A stretch of DNA of 64,000 nt from Moritella sp. PE36 (GTDB lineage Bacteria; Pseudomonadota; Gammaproteobacteria; Enterobacterales; Moritellaceae): NCBI RefSeq assembly GCF_000170855.1, contig NZ_ABCQ01000003.1:124001-188000 (forward strand), read 5' to 3'. This document shows, piece after piece, positions 55,107 through 64,000 of the stretch. The notes under the pieces were generated by a model, which saw nothing but the letters and a program-made list of their open reading frames with translations, had not been told where the DNA came from and ran no database searches. Every line of letters starts with the position of its first letter. Within the stretch, counting starts at the first letter, position 1. The position numbers and the translations under genes were made by a program.

Positions 55107-56557
55107 AATAAGTCTGTTGCCTCGCTACTGGTGGTGAACGTATTTTTTGTTAAAGAGTTGTTTGTTAAAGAATCGCTTGTTGAAGAGTCGTGCGTGATAG
55201 AAGCGCTATCTTGTACAACATGATTGTTAGCCGTCATACTTTCTGAATCTGGGGTGGTGACTATACGACTCGGCGTCATTAATGGATGGCTGTCTTTTAC
55301 ACCGCCGGGTTTTAATATCGGGAATTGATTTTGCACCCAGCGTAATAACAATACCGCTGGGCTATCAAGCAATACTTTCGCTTCTGGATATTGCCATATC
55401 ATCTTATCAATACCGTCATTCGGCTCAAATGCGGTATCACCTTTACCGTCACCATCAAGATCCCAGCCTAAATAGTTACTCCAGTAATTACCGACGCCAT
55501 CAACACTCCACTCTTGGCGTTTGTTGGACACGTATTTCACTTGGACGGGGTTATTAATAAAGTTGTTACCGTACACTTTTGAATGCTCAGAACCTGCTGT
55601 TAGGTGAATACCAATCTCAGCGGTATCAACCGTATTATATTTGATGGTGTTGTAACCTGAGTTATAGATGAATAGACCTTTACCATCTCGCCCTAAAACC
55701 TTGTTTTCAGGCTTGGTCCACACGTCTTTTATATGATTGTTGGAGATTTCCGAAAAGGTAATAAAATTCAGTAAAAAACCATAGTTTTCAGTATTCAAAC
55801 TGCGATTACCAGACACAACCAACTGACGAGAGCTCATTAAGGCATAACCAACGCGGTTATTATAAGAAAAGTTATTCAATACCTTGTTGTTATGCGAATA
55901 CATGTAATGCACGCCAAAACGCAGATCGTGCAGGGTATTGTTTCTCAACTCGTTATCTTGGCTGGAAATAACATACAGCCCATCTCGCGTTTCGCTCACC
56001 GTATTGCCTACTACTAAGGCTTTTTGAACCATAGAAAGCTGAATACCATTACCGCGATCAGACGCACGTAGTTTGGCATTGCCTTTAATGATATTGTTTT
56101 TAACGACGACATTTTGACTACGTTGGATCCAGATGCCAAAACCATCACCACTGAGGTTATTCTCTTGTATGGTGATGTTAGTGGATTTTTTATCCGTGTA
56201 GATACCTGAATTCTGCTCTGTTAAGTCTCGGCCCCAGTTAATGATGGTCAGGTTTTGAATAGTAATATTTGAATTTCGTAACTCAATGGCATGACCTTCA
56301 CCATTGGCATTGATAATAGCGCCCGCTTCACCGGTGACACTATCAATTTCACCAGTAACAGTAATAGCATGGTTAACGATAAAATTACCGATATATTCAC
56401 CCGCAGCAATAACAACGATATCACCATCATCAGCAAGATTTAATGAAGCTTGGAGATTATCATCGCTGGTGACATGAATATTTTTCGCAAAAACAGCCAA
56501 TGGAACACTGAGCGATAATATAAACCATGTAAATACGATAAATGCACGTTTAGCCAT
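55103..56557 (-). CDS. nosD: Periplasmic nos maturation protein NosD
   Basis: About 484 residues from ATG 56557 (a longer frame is open upstream, but AGAGAGTGTTA precedes this ATG). Signal peptide about 1-24 (ending VFA), then a right-handed parallel beta-helix shown by repeated Asn-rich strands (NNIIKGNA, NNTLHDLR). NosD is needed for CuZ assembly. Its C-terminal 40 residues are a Ser/Thr/Asn-rich tail encoded by a 15-bp tandem repeat (55146-55205), not a usual NosD feature. Confidence 0.92.
   Translation of the reverse strand: MAKRAFIVFTWFILSLSVPLAVFAKNIHVTSDDNLQASLNLADDGDIVVIAAGEYIGNFIVNHAITVTGEIDSVTGEAGAIINANGEGHAIELRNSNITIQNLTIINWGRDLTEQNSGIYTDKKSTNITIQENNLSGDGFGIWIQRSQNVVVKNNIIKGNAKLRASDRGNGIQLSMVQKALVVGNTVSETRDGLYVISSQDNELRNNTLHDLRFGVHYMYSHNNKVLNNFSYNNRVGYALMSSRQLVVSGNRSLNTENYGFLLNFITFSEISNNHIKDVWTKPENKVLGRDGKGLFIYNSGYNTIKYNTVDTAEIGIHLTAGSEHSKVYGNNFINNPVQVKYVSNKRQEWSVDGVGNYWSNYLGWDLDGDGKGDTAFEPNDGIDKMIWQYPEAKVLLDSPAVLLLRWVQNQFPILKPGGVKDSHPLMTPSRIVTTPDSESMTANNHVVQDSASITHDSSTSDSLTNNSLTKNTFTTSSEATDLL
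55146..55205. repeat. 15-bp in-frame tandem repeat at the nosD 3' end
   Basis: Four units (TTTGTTAAAGAGTTG, TTTGTTAAAGAATCG, CTTGTTGAAGAGTCG, TGCGTGATAGAAGCG) encode the Ser/Thr-rich C-terminal tail of NosD. Confidence 0.8.
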
Positions 56558-56623
56558 TAACACTCTCTTTTCTATAATTAATATAATAACCATAATTAAA
56601 AATAATAGTTAAATACAACAAAG

Positions 56624-56675
56624 GGGGAGCAATAACAGTGCGACTCCCCTCATTTATCCGGCCTATTACTAGGCC
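56624..56675 (-). promoter_or_regulatory. Two hairpins in the nosZ-nosD intergenic gap
   Basis: A GGGGAG/CTCCCC stem (56624-56649) and a perfect GGCCTA/TAGGCC stem (56660-56675) lie between the nosZ stop (56695) and nosD. They could protect the nosZ message 3' end or reduce read-through, letting nosZ be expressed above nosD. Confidence 0.5.
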
Positions 56676-56694
56676 TTATTACGCTTATTAACGG

Positions 56695-58596
56695 TTATGC
56701 TTCAACGAACATACGACCACGCATTTCCATGTGTAGTGCATGACAGAACCAGTTACAGTAATACCACTGTACGCCTGGTTGATTCGCAGTAAAGGTGATT
56801 GAAGCGGTCGCTTGTGGACCGATCTCCATCTGCACACCGTGATTGGTCATACAGAAACCATGCGTAACGTCTTCAACCATATCCAAGTTAGTCACCACCA
56901 CCGTGACTTCATTACCTAATTTAACCTTGAATTCGCTCATGCCATAAACTGGCGCAACAGATGTCATGTACACACGTACTTTGTTACCATCGCGAATAAC
57001 TTTGTTATCCGTCATCACGTTAACACCGTCCGCTTTTGCCATGGCCACCGTTTCAGCAAACATAGTATCGTCACGCGTCCACAGTTTCTGTGGTTTAACT
57101 TTACTGCGGTGAACAATGATAACGTCATGTGGTTCAGCAAACGCGGGACCATCATGTACCAGCTTCATTTCGTCGCCAGAGATATCAATTAACTGATCGT
57201 TTTCTGGGCGTAAAGGTCCCACATTTAAGAAACGATCTTTCGAGAATTTACATAAAGAGACTAACCATTTACCATCAGCGTCACGCGTTTCACCTTGTGA
57301 TGTATGGTTATGGCCTGGTTGGTAATGTACATCCAGTTTTTGTTTAAGGTAGTTAACTTTTTCACCGTTGTGGGCACGGATTGCTTCTTCCACATCCCAT
57401 TTCGCAATTTGGCTATCAAGGAATAACGTTGTATAAGCATAACCGCGGTTATCAAATGCCGTATGCAGTGGACCTAAACCTAATTCTGGTTCAGCAACAA
57501 CGGTGTCACGCGGTTTGATCTTATCACTGAACAGATCATCGAGTTTATCAATCGCGATAATTGAAACCGTTGGCGATAACTTACCATTGGCGACAAAATA
57601 TTTACCACTTGGCGAAGTATTAATGCCGTGTGGTGATTTTGGCACTGGAATGTAACGCGTAAGTTCTGAGCCTTTACGACCATCAAGTACAGGTACATTA
57701 TTGCCATTATAAGTTTTGAATTTACCGGCTTTTAGCGCTGCTTCACAACGCGCTAGGCTGAATACCACCACATGATCACGCTCAGAAGAGATCATTTCTC
57801 CTAAGGTCATGCCCATTTCAGAGTTATAACAGGTTGATGCAAAATATTTACCATCGTAATCAGCATCGGTATTATCAAGGTTACCGTCTACCATTACTTG
57901 GAACGCCATTTCCATTGTTTCTGCATTGATCACATTAAACAGCGAACGGTATGTGCTTACGTCTTCCATTGATGCTTTACCATCATTGTTCATTGGAATT
58001 TCGAACTCACCATTACAGATCACGTATTTAGTGTAAGGTACTTTTTGCACACGTAGACCATGCACAGCTTGTACGTTTGGAATAGTGAGCATTTTATCTG
58101 TTTTCATTACATCACAGCGAATACGAGCAACACGTGAATTGGCTTTGTCATTAATGAACACATATTTACCGTTATAACGACCATCCGTCATACTCATGTG
58201 GGGATGATGCGCATCACCAGCCAGAATATGAGCACTTTCGCCTTTAATGCGTTTACTTTCTTCTGTTAAACCCCAGCCTGTCGCGCTATCGATATTGAAA
58301 ACAGGAATACGCATTAATTCACGCATTGAAGGTAAACCCATGATACGTACTTCGCCAGAATGACCGCCACTCCAGAAGCCATAATACTCATCCAGTTCGC
58401 CAGGATGTACTACTGTACTATTGCCATATTCAACACGCTTCGCTTGTGCCATTGACGAAAACATTGCTGCTGACATCGGCGCTAATACCGCGCCCGCACC
58501 TAACATAGCCGTTTTGCTAAATAAACTACGACGATCGGCATTCTCTAGCGTTGTTTCTTCAGATACTTCAATATTGTTATTTTTATTATCTATCAT
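56695..58596 (-). CDS. nosZ: Nitrous oxide reductase NosZ
   Basis: 633 residues. A twin-arginine-type signal ([12 protein letters not shown], then hydrophobic to AQA) marks it as a clade I, Tat-exported NosZ. The seven-bladed propeller region contains the CuZ-ligand His-rich segments ([23 protein letters not shown]), and the C-terminal cupredoxin carries CuA as [14 protein letters not shown] near 613-626. It reduces N2O to N2 in the periplasm. Second gene of the nos operon, with a 21-bp repeat array between nosR and nosZ. Confidence 0.96.
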   Translation of the reverse strand: MIDNKNNNIEVSEETTLENADRRSLFSKTAMLGAGAVLAPMSAAMFSSMAQAKRVEYGNSTVVHPGELDEYYGFWSGGHSGEVRIMGLPSMRELMRIPVFNIDSATGWGLTEESKRIKGESAHILAGDAHHPHMSMTDGRYNGKYVFINDKANSRVARIRCDVMKTDKMLTIPNVQAVHGLRVQKVPYTKYVICNGEFEIPMNNDGKASMEDVSTYRSLFNVINAETMEMAFQVMVDGNLDNTDADYDGKYFASTCYNSEMGMTLGEMISSERDHVVVFSLARCEAALKAGKFKTYNGNNVPVLDGRKGSELTRYIPVPKSPHGINTSPSGKYFVANGKLSPTVSIIAIDKLDDLFSDKIKPRDTVVAEPELGLGPLHTAFDNRGYAYTTLFLDSQIAKWDVEEAIRAHNGEKVNYLKQKLDVHYQPGHNHTSQGETRDADGKWLVSLCKFSKDRFLNVGPLRPENDQLIDISGDEMKLVHDGPAFAEPHDVIIVHRSKVKPQKLWTRDDTMFAETVAMAKADGVNVMTDNKVIRDGNKVRVYMTSVAPVYGMSEFKVKLGNEVTVVVTNLDMVEDVTHGFCMTNHGVQMEIGPQATASITFTANQPGVQWYYCNWFCHALHMEMRGRMFVEA

Positions 58597-58642
58597 AAGA
58601 TTCTCCGTGATATTAAAATTGTGTTTATTTTTATGCGATTAG

Positions 58643-58726
58643 CTTCTATTTATTCGGTATTAGCTGCTCTTTATTAAATGTTAGGTGCTCTTTATTCAGT
58701 ATTCGGTGCTCTTTATTAAATGTTAG
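58643..58726. repeat. 21-bp tandem repeat between nosR and nosZ
   Basis: Four units beginning 58643, 58664, 58685 and 58706. The last three share the start TGCTCTTTATT; units 2 and 4 also share the ending AAATGTTAG. The array fills most of the nosR-nosZ gap and includes the nosR stop (58716-58718). Confidence 0.8.
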
Positions 58727-60884
58727 TGATGTCGATAATTTGCTCATCACTGATTTTTCTTTTCTTCCTGGCTAATTTTTTCAATGGTGGGCATTTTTCC
58801 TCGTTAAAATACGTCACCTGGCAATCCAGACAGTAATGGCACTCACGCATATTGATCTCACCATTTGGTTGTATCGCCTGGATCTCACATTCTTTGGCGC
58901 ATGTTTTACAGGGCTGACCACATTCAGAGCGGCGCTTAAGCCACTGGAACAAACTCAGTTTGCTGGGTACGGATAAGGCCGCACCTAACGGGCATAAATA
59001 GCGACAGAATGTTTTACGATTAAACAAACTCGATAAGATCAGCAAGCTTGCCCAGGCAACGAATGGCCATTCACGATCGAACTTTAATAAGAACGTGGTT
59101 TTAAAAGGTTCGATTTCAGCAAGCTGTTCTGCGGCGGCCAGTGACTCGAGTGAAACACCAAATAAAGCCAATAGAATTAAGTATTTGATTGCCCACAAAC
59201 GCTCATGTACGGCGTACGGCAATTCGATTTGCGGTAATTTAATAAAGCGGCCAAACACATTAACCAGTTCTTGCAGGGCGCCAAATGGGCATAACCAACC
59301 GCAATATACTGCGCGCCCCCACAACAGCATGGTGACAGCCGCGGCGCACCATAAGATAAAGATGATCGGGTCAAGCAAGAACAGATCCCATGAAAAGTCA
59401 TTCATCAGGGCTTGTAAGAAGGTAAACACATTAACAATGGATAACTGCCCGCCCCATGACCAACCGATAAGTACCACGGTGACCACCAGAAAACCATGAC
59501 GCAAGTTATGCATGAACTTAGGATGCCTAACCAACACATCTTGAAAAAACAAGATCAGCAGTAATACCACCATGAGTCCAATGAGGAGGATGACTTCGGT
59601 ATTGCGCTCTTGCCATACCTGTTGAGTCAGGGTTAACTCAGGTGGCGGTATGATAGCTGGCGGGGTATCAACATACTTATCCAGCATGTCATATTGACCT
59701 CTAAAGCTATTAAACAAACTGTCGACAGGGCCAGTTTGACGACGAACTAACAGTTCAAACGCCCACTCGGCACCGGGATCAAACTCGTGATGTGCTTCGA
59801 TTCTAAATACCGACATCTCTTTAAATTTTGGTGCCCCAGCAATAAATATATCGGTAACACGTTCATGCTGCAGGTCCCGAAAAGAGATAGCATTGTCCTT
59901 TTGATGTACTTGGATACGGTCAAAAATGCCACCGCGCACATAACCCGAGCCTTTAAATGAGTAACCGTTACCAAATACCCCAACCAGATGCTCACCGGGT
60001 TTAAGGTTGGCGGTTAGCCATTGGTAATCAGAAGCACTAAATAAGTTTTTACCAATCGTTGGAACATCAATAAGGGTGAAATAGATCTCTGCAAACATAT
60101 CTTGCTTTTCATCACTATCGGCTTCGTCTACATGCTCTGCAGCAGTGCCGAAAAAACTGTTATCAACGGCTTCACGGCTCAGGAATAACTTACGAATAGA
60201 GCCATCACCGGTTAGTTGCGTCCAGTTGGCTGGCTCAAATAACTCAGTTTTAATGGTTGAAATAGGTTGGATAATACCGCTGGATTTTTTGATGATAGCC
60301 AGTGCTTGTGCGACTTTCTTGGCTGCCTTGGTGATCCCGACGTTCATCACCATCACGGTAACAGTCGCGCCAGAAAGACCATCAATCGCTACATAGTTTT
60401 CGCTGTTGTTGCCACCGACTTTTAACCGGTCACGCACGGATAAACCGGCATATTGATCAGTAAAAGCCCATAGTTTACTCTCTGGAATACCAGCTAGAAT
60501 AATCGGTTCATGATGTTCTAATACTTGCGCTGTGAGGTATGTGCCTTGTGGATCGATTGCCACCAGCATATTAACGGGTTCACCAGAGTAAGCAGGGATC
60601 CTAGCGATATCGTTGGTTTCAAAGGCATAACCTAAGACTTCATCATGTTTACGCACTGTCCAGATAGGATAACCACCGACTTCCGTTGGGGTTTTATCAG
60701 AAATAGCGGTAGCATCGGGGAATTGCGCCTGAATAAATGGCATCGGATCTTTTGGCGGACTGACAAATAGGGCATAACTTGACGGTATAAAAAAAGTGGC
60801 TATCAGCAACATCACAGTGATACAAGCTGATACCCCTTGCTGAAATCTACTTTTTTTATTCACTAAATAACTAAAATTAACCAC
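58716..60884 (-). CDS. nosR: Nitrous oxide reductase accessory flavoprotein NosR
   Basis: 722 residues from a GTG start with TAAGGGGCG upstream. The periplasmic FMN-binding domain has the GLSGATVTV flavin-attachment stretch near 170. A membrane core (about 430-640) and two cytoplasmic ferredoxin-type clusters follow, seen as CGWLCPFGA, CRYLCPLGA, CKTCAKEC and CHYCLDC. NosR passes electrons to NosZ and is needed for expression of nosZ. First gene of the operon; its upstream region holds the regulatory palindromes described below. Confidence 0.94.
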   Translation of the reverse strand: MVNFSYLVNKKSRFQQGVSACITVMLLIATFFIPSSYALFVSPPKDPMPFIQAQFPDATAISDKTPTEVGGYPIWTVRKHDEVLGYAFETNDIARIPAYSGEPVNMLVAIDPQGTYLTAQVLEHHEPIILAGIPESKLWAFTDQYAGLSVRDRLKVGGNNSENYVAIDGLSGATVTVMVMNVGITKAAKKVAQALAIIKKSSGIIQPISTIKTELFEPANWTQLTGDGSIRKLFLSREAVDNSFFGTAAEHVDEADSDEKQDMFAEIYFTLIDVPTIGKNLFSASDYQWLTANLKPGEHLVGVFGNGYSFKGSGYVRGGIFDRIQVHQKDNAISFRDLQHERVTDIFIAGAPKFKEMSVFRIEAHHEFDPGAEWAFELLVRRQTGPVDSLFNSFRGQYDMLDKYVDTPPAIIPPPELTLTQQVWQERNTEVILLIGLMVVLLLILFFQDVLVRHPKFMHNLRHGFLVVTVVLIGWSWGGQLSIVNVFTFLQALMNDFSWDLFLLDPIIFILWCAAAVTMLLWGRAVYCGWLCPFGALQELVNVFGRFIKLPQIELPYAVHERLWAIKYLILLALFGVSLESLAAAEQLAEIEPFKTTFLLKFDREWPFVAWASLLILSSLFNRKTFCRYLCPLGAALSVPSKLSLFQWLKRRSECGQPCKTCAKECEIQAIQPNGEINMRECHYCLDCQVTYFNEEKCPPLKKLARKKRKISDEQIIDITNI

Positions 60885-60900
60885 AATCGCCCCTTAATTT

Positions 60901-60925
60901 TGCAACTTATACCGAGTAAGTTGCA
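60901..60925. promoter_or_regulatory. 9-bp inverted repeat in the nosR leader
   Basis: Arms TGCAACTTA (60901-60909) and TAAGTTGCA (60917-60925), loop of 7, lying between the CRP/FNR-type site and the nosR start. It could be an operator or an RNA hairpin close to the ribosome site. Confidence 0.5.
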
Positions 60926-60966
60926 GTCCATAAGGAGCATCATAAGTACCTCTTTGGAGATGACGA

Positions 60967-60980
60967 ATGACTTAAGTCAA
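60967..60980. promoter_or_regulatory. CRP/FNR-family site upstream of nosR
   Basis: Minus strand reads TTGACTTAAGTCAT, close to the FNR consensus TTGATNNNNATCAA, about 83-96 bp before the nosR GTG. An FNR, NNR or DNR-type regulator is the likely binder, which fits induction of nos genes at low oxygen with nitrogen oxides. Confidence 0.6.
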
Positions 60981-61078
60981 TTTCTCACTAACATATTTAT
61001 TATTTGACTCACTATTTATAAATATGTTGAAGCTGGTCACGATTAATATAGCGGCTGTTTCTGAAAAATGAGTACTTA

Positions 61079-61112
61079 ATGCCTATTACCTCTGACCTGC
61101 TGTAATAGGCAT
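61079..61112. terminator. Hairpin between proV-like gene and nosR
   Basis: Arms ATGCCTATTAC (61079-61089) and GTAATAGGCAT (61102-61112) with a T-run on the plus side. It lies 40 bp after the proV-like stop, so it may end that operon, although its T-run favours the plus strand. Confidence 0.65.
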
Positions 61113-61152
61113 TTTTATATTTATCTGACAATTAATACATCATCACGAGCCA

Positions 61153-62400
61153 TCAAACGTGAGTTACTTTATCCTTTTCCGCACTAGGCTGATCACTTAA
61201 TACTTCAACCAGTGTAGAACGACACAAGTGCCCCTCAACCTCACCATCCTCGTTTAATACCGGCAGTGGTAATTGATTATCCAGCATTTCAGGAATAACA
61301 CTTTCCAGTAACGCATCACTTTGCACCGCAGGTACATCATCTAATAACGACGCATCAAGCGTATTGTTGTAATCACTTTTTTCAATATTATCCAAGGTAT
61401 CTTGTGTGATCACGCCTTGATAACCATCCTCGTTAATAACATAACCATAATCTTGTTTTGACTTGCGCATTTGTAATACTGCTTCACCGATTGTTTCAGC
61501 AGAGATACGACAAATTTGCGGTTGCATCACCGTTTCCACCGTCAATGCGCGCGCGCGATTTACATCTTTAACAAAGGCTTCAACATAATCATCAATCGGG
61601 TTAAGCAAAATATCAACAGGTGTCCCTTGTTGTACTAATACCCCATCACGCAAAATTGCAATGCGATCACCTAAGCGTAATGCTTCATCAAGATCATGGG
61701 TAATAAAGACGATGGTTTTATGTAGTTTCTCTTGTAGTTCAATCAACTGATCCTGCATTTCGCTGCGGATCAGCGGATCCAATGCTGAGAATGCTTCATC
61801 CATTAACAGAATATCGGCATCGGTGCACAAGGCACGCGCTAAACCGACACGTTGCTGTTGGCCACCAGACAGCTGCCTTGGATATTGATTGGCATAACCA
61901 TCCAAACCAACCGTTTCCAGCCACTGTGTTGCGCATTTTTGCCATTCCGCCTTCTTAAGGCCTTTCACTTGCAAACCATAACCAATATTTTCTAACACGG
62001 TGCGATGTGGCATTAAGCCGAAACGTTGGAATACCATCGACATTTTATTACGACGAAAATCTTGCAGATCTTTACTCGTCAATTGCATGACATCACTACC
62101 TGCGATCTCTATTTCCCCGGCAGTCGGTTCAATTAGGCGGTTAAAATGGCGGATCAAGGTCGATTTACCCGAACCTGACAACCCCATGATGACAAATATT
62201 TCTCCCGGATAAATATCCAGGTTAATATCCGATAAACCCACGGTATGACCCGTTTCAGCTAAAATAGCATCTTTAGATTTACCCGCTTTGACTAACTCGA
62301 GTACCTTTTTCTCATTTTTACCAAAAATTTTGTATAAATTCTTAATACGAATTAACGGGCTTTTCTTCTCATTCGAACTGCTCTTGTCATGCGAATTCAT
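61153..62400 (-). CDS. proV: Betaine/proline importer ATPase ProV
   Basis: About 415 residues from ATG 62400 (GGAGGGCAG upstream). Walker A GLSGSGKST, signature LSGGQQQR, LMDEAFSALDP, and C-terminal CBS-type regulatory domains (from about 285). The family takes up glycine betaine, proline betaine or choline as osmoprotectants and its CBS domains sense ionic strength. It follows proW in the order proX-proW-proV, the reverse of the E. coli proVWX order. Confidence 0.92.
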   Translation of the reverse strand: MNSHDKSSSNEKKSPLIRIKNLYKIFGKNEKKVLELVKAGKSKDAILAETGHTVGLSDINLDIYPGEIFVIMGLSGSGKSTLIRHFNRLIEPTAGEIEIAGSDVMQLTSKDLQDFRRNKMSMVFQRFGLMPHRTVLENIGYGLQVKGLKKAEWQKCATQWLETVGLDGYANQYPRQLSGGQQQRVGLARALCTDADILLMDEAFSALDPLIRSEMQDQLIELQEKLHKTIVFITHDLDEALRLGDRIAILRDGVLVQQGTPVDILLNPIDDYVEAFVKDVNRARALTVETVMQPQICRISAETIGEAVLQMRKSKQDYGYVINEDGYQGVITQDTLDNIEKSDYNNTLDASLLDDVPAVQSDALLESVIPEMLDNQLPLPVLNEDGEVEGHLCRSTLVEVLSDQPSAEKDKVTHV

Positions 62401-62401
62401 A

Positions 62402-63292
62402 TTACTGCCCTCCAAAATTTTGTAATGTACGTTTTGCGTAACTTTGCGAGATCCGATCAAAGATAATCGCCAATGCAACAATGGCTAAACCATTCATCAA
62501 ACCAAGGGTGAAATATTGATTGGTGATTGATTTTAATACCGGTTGGCCTAAGCCTTTAACACCAATCATAGATGCGATCACCACCATAGCCAATGCCATC
62601 ATAATCGTCTGATTGATACCCGCCATAATGTTAGGCATCGCCAGCGGTAACTGCACACCGAATAAACGTTGCATAGGGCTAGCACCATAGGCAGTCGCGG
62701 CCTCTAATACTTCTTTGTCTACCAGACGGATACCTAAGTTCGTTAAGCGGATAACAGGCGGCACGGCGTAGATAATAACGGCGATAACGCCAGGAATTTT
62801 ACCGATGCCTAATAGCATCACCACAGGGATCAAATACACAAATGCTGGCATCGTTTGCATAATGTCTAAGATGGGCGTCACGACGGACTGAACACGATTA
62901 GAGCGTGCCATCGAGATCCCGATCGGAATACCTATGATCACCGCGAGCATAGTGGAGATGAGAATAATACTCATGGTTCGCATGGTATTGTCCCACATAC
63001 CAAAAAAGCCGATGAGGAAAAAGGCCACAACGACGCCTAAGGTTAATTTCCAAGAACGACTAGCTATATAAGCAAACACCGCTAATACAGCAATCACTAT
63101 CCACCAAGGGCTACTGAGTAATAATTTTTCAAACCAGATGAGAAAAGTAAGTAAGGGATCAAAAAACGCTTCAATACTATCACCGTATTCACGCGAAAAA
63201 CTGCGATAAGCGCCATCCAATGTTTTTCTAATACCGAGTAATTGGTGACGATCTAGCTGCGGTATTTCCGAAAGCCATGAACTGTCTGACAT
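62402..63292 (-). CDS. proW: Betaine/proline importer permease ProW
   Basis: About 296 residues from ATG 63292 (AGGAAATAATA upstream). Several membrane segments with the permease loop ATAYGASPMQRLFGVQLPLAMP. One gene of the betaine/proline import set; it lies between proX and proV, directly adjacent to proV. Confidence 0.92.
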   Translation of the reverse strand: MSDSSWLSEIPQLDRHQLLGIRKTLDGAYRSFSREYGDSIEAFFDPLLTFLIWFEKLLLSSPWWIVIAVLAVFAYIASRSWKLTLGVVVAFFLIGFFGMWDNTMRTMSIILISTMLAVIIGIPIGISMARSNRVQSVVTPILDIMQTMPAFVYLIPVVMLLGIGKIPGVIAVIIYAVPPVIRLTNLGIRLVDKEVLEAATAYGASPMQRLFGVQLPLAMPNIMAGINQTIMMALAMVVIASMIGVKGLGQPVLKSITNQYFTLGLMNGLAIVALAIIFDRISQSYAKRTLQNFGGQ

Positions 63293-63315
63293 ATTATTAT
63301 TTCCTAAGATGAAAA

Positions 63316-63334
63316 AGCCCGAATGATTCGGGCT
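63316..63334 (-). terminator. Intercistronic terminator between proX and proW
   Basis: Arms AGCCCGAA (63316-63323) and TTCGGGCT (63327-63334), loop TGA, followed on the minus strand by five T. It would reduce transcription into proW/proV after proX. Confidence 0.8.
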
Positions 63335-63400
63335 ATATATACTCAAGCGACTTCAATCTGCATAATCAGCAAACTGAAGTTGTTTGGGTATAATGAAAGG

Positions 63401-64000
63401 CTATAGTTCTGAGACTGCTTTCTTGATTTTCTTCGCGGTTGCTGAATCAACCCACTGTGACCAAGTATCTTCATAATTGATAATGAAGTGTTCAACACTG
63501 TATTCACCATCAGCTTGTTGATCTTCCATCCAAGCAAGTAATTCATTCATCTGCGCATTCTTAAATGAACGGGCTGCAAGGTAAGCCATTACTTCAGGTG
63601 CTCTCGCCGCAAATTCTTCGGTAACAACAGAGTCTACTGCAGAAGGCGGATACATGGTTGCTTTCGGGGTTAAGCAATCATTTTGGGTGATACATTCCTT
63701 GAAATGTTTTTCATCGATACCGGTACCAAAATCAACCTTAACCATGTTGTATTTACCCAATACAGCGGTCGGTGCCCAATAATAACCAAACCAAGCTTCT
63801 TCGCGCTCATAGGCTTTAGCGATAGAACCCGATAAACCTGCACCGGAACCTGGATCAATTAAATCAAAACCAGAAGCGGCTAAATCCATTGCATCAAAGA
63901 GTTGCGATGTTGATATTTGACAGTTCCAACCAGCTGGGCAGCCCATAAATGCCGATTTACTCGGATCTTCAGGGTGTTCGAATAGTTTAGCATTAGCTTT
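63401..64000 (-). CDS. proX: Betaine/proline-binding protein ProX, partial
   Basis: C-terminal 199 residues seen; the frame is open to the window edge and the start is outside. It shows the family motif MGCPAGWNCQ and the downstream GSGAGLSGSIAKAYE and FGYYWAPTAVLGKY, typical of OpuAC-type choline/betaine-binding proteins. As the first gene of the operon it delivers ligand to ProW/ProV. Confidence 0.85.
   Translation of the reverse strand, partial: KANAKLFEHPEDPSKSAFMGCPAGWNCQISTSQLFDAMDLAASGFDLIDPGSGAGLSGSIAKAYEREEAWFGYYWAPTAVLGKYNMVKVDFGTGIDEKHFKECITQNDCLTPKATMYPPSAVDSVVTEEFAARAPEVMAYLAARSFKNAQMNELLAWMEDQQADGEYSVEHFIINYEDTWSQWVDSATAKKIKKAVSEL

Overview
The window looks like a chromosomal segment of a marine, probably cold-adapted gammaproteobacterium near Moritella, Photobacterium or Shewanella. 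This is inferred from the AT-rich, Vibrio/Moritella-like proteins: a PBPRA1643-type SEC-C protein, an aryl-polyene cluster of Vibrio-like gene order, a complete nos operon, and many chemotaxis and c-di-GMP proteins. No rRNA, tRNA, CRISPR array, integrase or intact insertion sequence was seen.

Layout. 1-600: the C-terminal end of a larger protein with a glycine-rich membrane hairpin, followed 2 nt later by a small membrane protein; the pair resembles a pore-forming toxin and its immunity protein. 600-16,930: a signalling and housekeeping stretch (PAS chemoreceptor, Cache-GGDEF-EAL protein, Ogt repair methyltransferase, RpoS-like short sigma factor, HD-GYP phosphodiesterase, aldo/keto reductase, truncated TolC-type lipoprotein, GAF protein, BtsS/BtsR pyruvate-type two-component pair, SEC-C protein, second chemoreceptor). 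17,392-22,998: one 1868-residue secreted glycosidase-like protein with seven PKD domains and three copies of an unnamed beta-rich module. 23,000-27,500: DUF1439 protein, 3-methyladenine glycosylase-like protein and a three-gene FecCD-type ABC importer. 27,536-44,638: an aryl polyene (APE) pigment cluster, all on the minus strand: two ketosynthases, a chain-length-factor-like KS, ketoreductase, two dehydratases, two acyl carrier proteins, AMP ligase, thioesterase, two acyltransferases, glycosyltransferase, LolA-like carrier, MMPL exporter, DUF3261 lipoprotein, aromatic ammonia-lyase and methyltransferase. 44,639-48,150: an accessory patch with decayed TonB-receptor fragments, an orphan Imm51-like immunity gene and an AT-rich M4-type metalloprotease lipoprotein. 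48,159-51,400: alkyl sulfatase and an AraC-family regulator. 52,847-60,884: nosRZDFYL for nitrous oxide reduction. 61,153-64,000: a proX-proW-proV betaine importer, with proX cut by the window edge.

How the genes work together. The APE genes would build a polyene on a carrier protein from an aromatic starter (ammonia-lyase plus AMP ligase), methylate it and export it to the outer membrane. The nos genes encode the reductase, its electron-transfer protein NosR and the copper/sulfur maturation machinery; a CRP/FNR-type palindrome lies just upstream.

The most unusual signal that is not a gene family is a set of short degenerate tandem repeats. I counted at least nine arrays with units of 10 to 21 bp. 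Those wholly inside genes have units of 12 or 15 bp and therefore keep frame, adding tetra- or pentapeptide repeats to protein ends and linkers. Those in or at intergenic regions have units of 10, 14, 20 or 21 bp. A second notable item is a micro-ORF interrupted at a T8 tract with a strong ribosome binding site (13,581-13,720).
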